NCBI GenBank assembly: GCA_030612185.1 | Contig: JAUWOI010000259.1 | Location: 1-6,498, forward strand | Length of the DNA: 6,498 nt | From: Anaerolineae bacterium | GTDB taxonomy: Bacteria > Chloroflexota > Anaerolineae > B4-G1 | Direction of reading: 5' to 3' | Shown here: in pieces, positions 6,188 through 6,498 of the stretch | Layout: each line of letters starts with the position of its first letter | Position numbering within the stretch: the first letter of the stretch is position 1 | Translations under genes and position numbers: made by a program | The notes under the pieces: generated by a model | Told to the model about the DNA's origin: nothing | Databases searched by the model: none | Seen by the model: only the letters and a program-made list of their open reading frames with translations

Positions 6188-6498
6188 TGGTCAGATGGAT
6201 GGCGTCGGAGCCGTCGGGGGTGGTGAGCCGTTCGCCGCCAGGGACGTACAGACCGGCATAGAGGGTGTAGTCGGCCGTTGGTGTTTCGGGCGGGATGGTG
6301 AGCACGTGTACGTCGGTGACGTATTCGCCGGGCAGCCAGCCGGTGGTGGGGCGGGTCCAATTGGCAGGGATGCCGTCAGATTGGGCGACCAGCGCGCCAT
6401 CAGGGCCGGTGAGGTGGAGGAAGACGTTGTAAGAGGTATCGGTCTCTGCTTCGGCGCGCCAGACGAGGGTGACGGTGAGGTTGGTAGATTGGTAGATT
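6165..6498 (-). CDS. C-terminal beta-sandwich domain of a larger protein, 5' part outside window
   Basis: The minus-strand frame from the first full codon (6497-6495) to TGA at 6167-6165 gives 110 residues. They contain LTVTLVWRA, SYNVFLHL, AQSDGIPANW, RPTTGW, ADYTLYAGLY and a final TITVQAQ. These match, block by block, the C-terminal module of the two full-length proteins (for example DYKVFVHL, YPTSWW, HYEVAVGMY and AITVEAQ at the end of the 849-residue protein). The domain is most likely extracytoplasmic and probably sits at the end of another polytopic or family 39 type membrane protein, but the N-terminal part that would show this is not in the window. Third codon positions are G/C in 30 of the first 40 codons. 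The stop overlaps the next start as ATGA. The domain assignment by similarity to its neighbours is firm; the identity of the whole protein is open. Confidence 0.85.
   Translation of the reverse strand, partial: IYQSTNLTVTLVWRAEAETDTSYNVFLHLTGPDGALVAQSDGIPANWTRPTTGWLPGEYVTDVHVLTIPPETPTADYTLYAGLYVPGGERLTTPDGSDAIHLTTITVQAQ
6481..6498 (+). repeat. 8-bp direct repeat at the right edge
   Basis: TTGGTAGA occurs twice back to back, followed by TT, where the window ends. It lies inside the open reading frame of the right-edge gene (encoding Ile-Tyr-Gln-Ser-Thr). Whether it continues beyond the window cannot be seen. Confidence 0.5.

Noticed and set aside
6169..6360. N-terminal extension of the 877-residue protein by 64 residues
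   Set aside because: The extra residues are Arg/His/Pro-rich with no membrane segment, and they are the out-of-frame reading of the conserved beta-sandwich end of the preceding gene. ATG 6168 makes an ATGA overlap.

Overview
The window is a single, tightly packed minus-strand stretch of four genes for membrane-associated sugar-transfer type proteins. It contains no RNA genes, no recognisable transposase, no CRISPR array and no intergenic gap. In transcription order (right to left) it holds: (i) the last 110 codons of a gene cut by the right edge, which encode an extracytoplasmic beta-sandwich-like domain; (ii) an 877-residue polytopic membrane protein; (iii) an 849-residue paralogue of (ii); and (iv) the first 329 codons of a glycosyltransferase family 39 / PMT_2-type membrane protein, cut by the left edge. 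Adjacent genes overlap by 4, 1 and 4 bases (ATGA, TAATG, ATGA), so this looks like the inside of one long, translationally coupled operon. Its promoter and terminator lie outside the window.

The organism is most likely a member of the Chloroflexota (Anaerolineae-like), perhaps from a metagenome. The reasons are the moderately high GC content, the large polytopic GT-C-like proteins with a repeated C-terminal Ig-like domain, and the 7-bp low-complexity repeats of the TCTCAAA / CCCCAAA / TTCATTG kind. I recall these features from such genomes; this is an inference and not proven by the window.

Both full-length proteins share one layout: a short N-terminal cytoplasmic segment, a first extracytoplasmic loop with an Asp near a cluster of Trp, about 11 or 12 membrane segments, a conserved PMPYR...PDRFN segment, a soluble domain with a YYQT/FYQT..H.KP.VEG motif, and two beta-sandwich modules. 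The second module (DYkVFvHL...D..P..W..PTs.W...P..Y...vGlY) is also what remains of gene (i). The cluster probably builds or modifies an exported glycan or glycolipid, with the enzymes working on the outer face of the cytoplasmic membrane. Donor and acceptor cannot be read from the sequence.

The most unusual signal is at two of the three gene junctions. At 6132-6187 and at 953-1008 a 27-bp near-repeat (23/27 identical) covers the end of the upstream gene and the ATGA overlap. It is followed by five heptanucleotide units in exactly the same phase relative to the start codon. These arrays are inside the coding sequences. At the left junction a second heptanucleotide array (916-950) encodes much of what would be the first membrane helix of the family 39 enzyme, and the first array forms a four-run G-quadruplex motif on the + strand.
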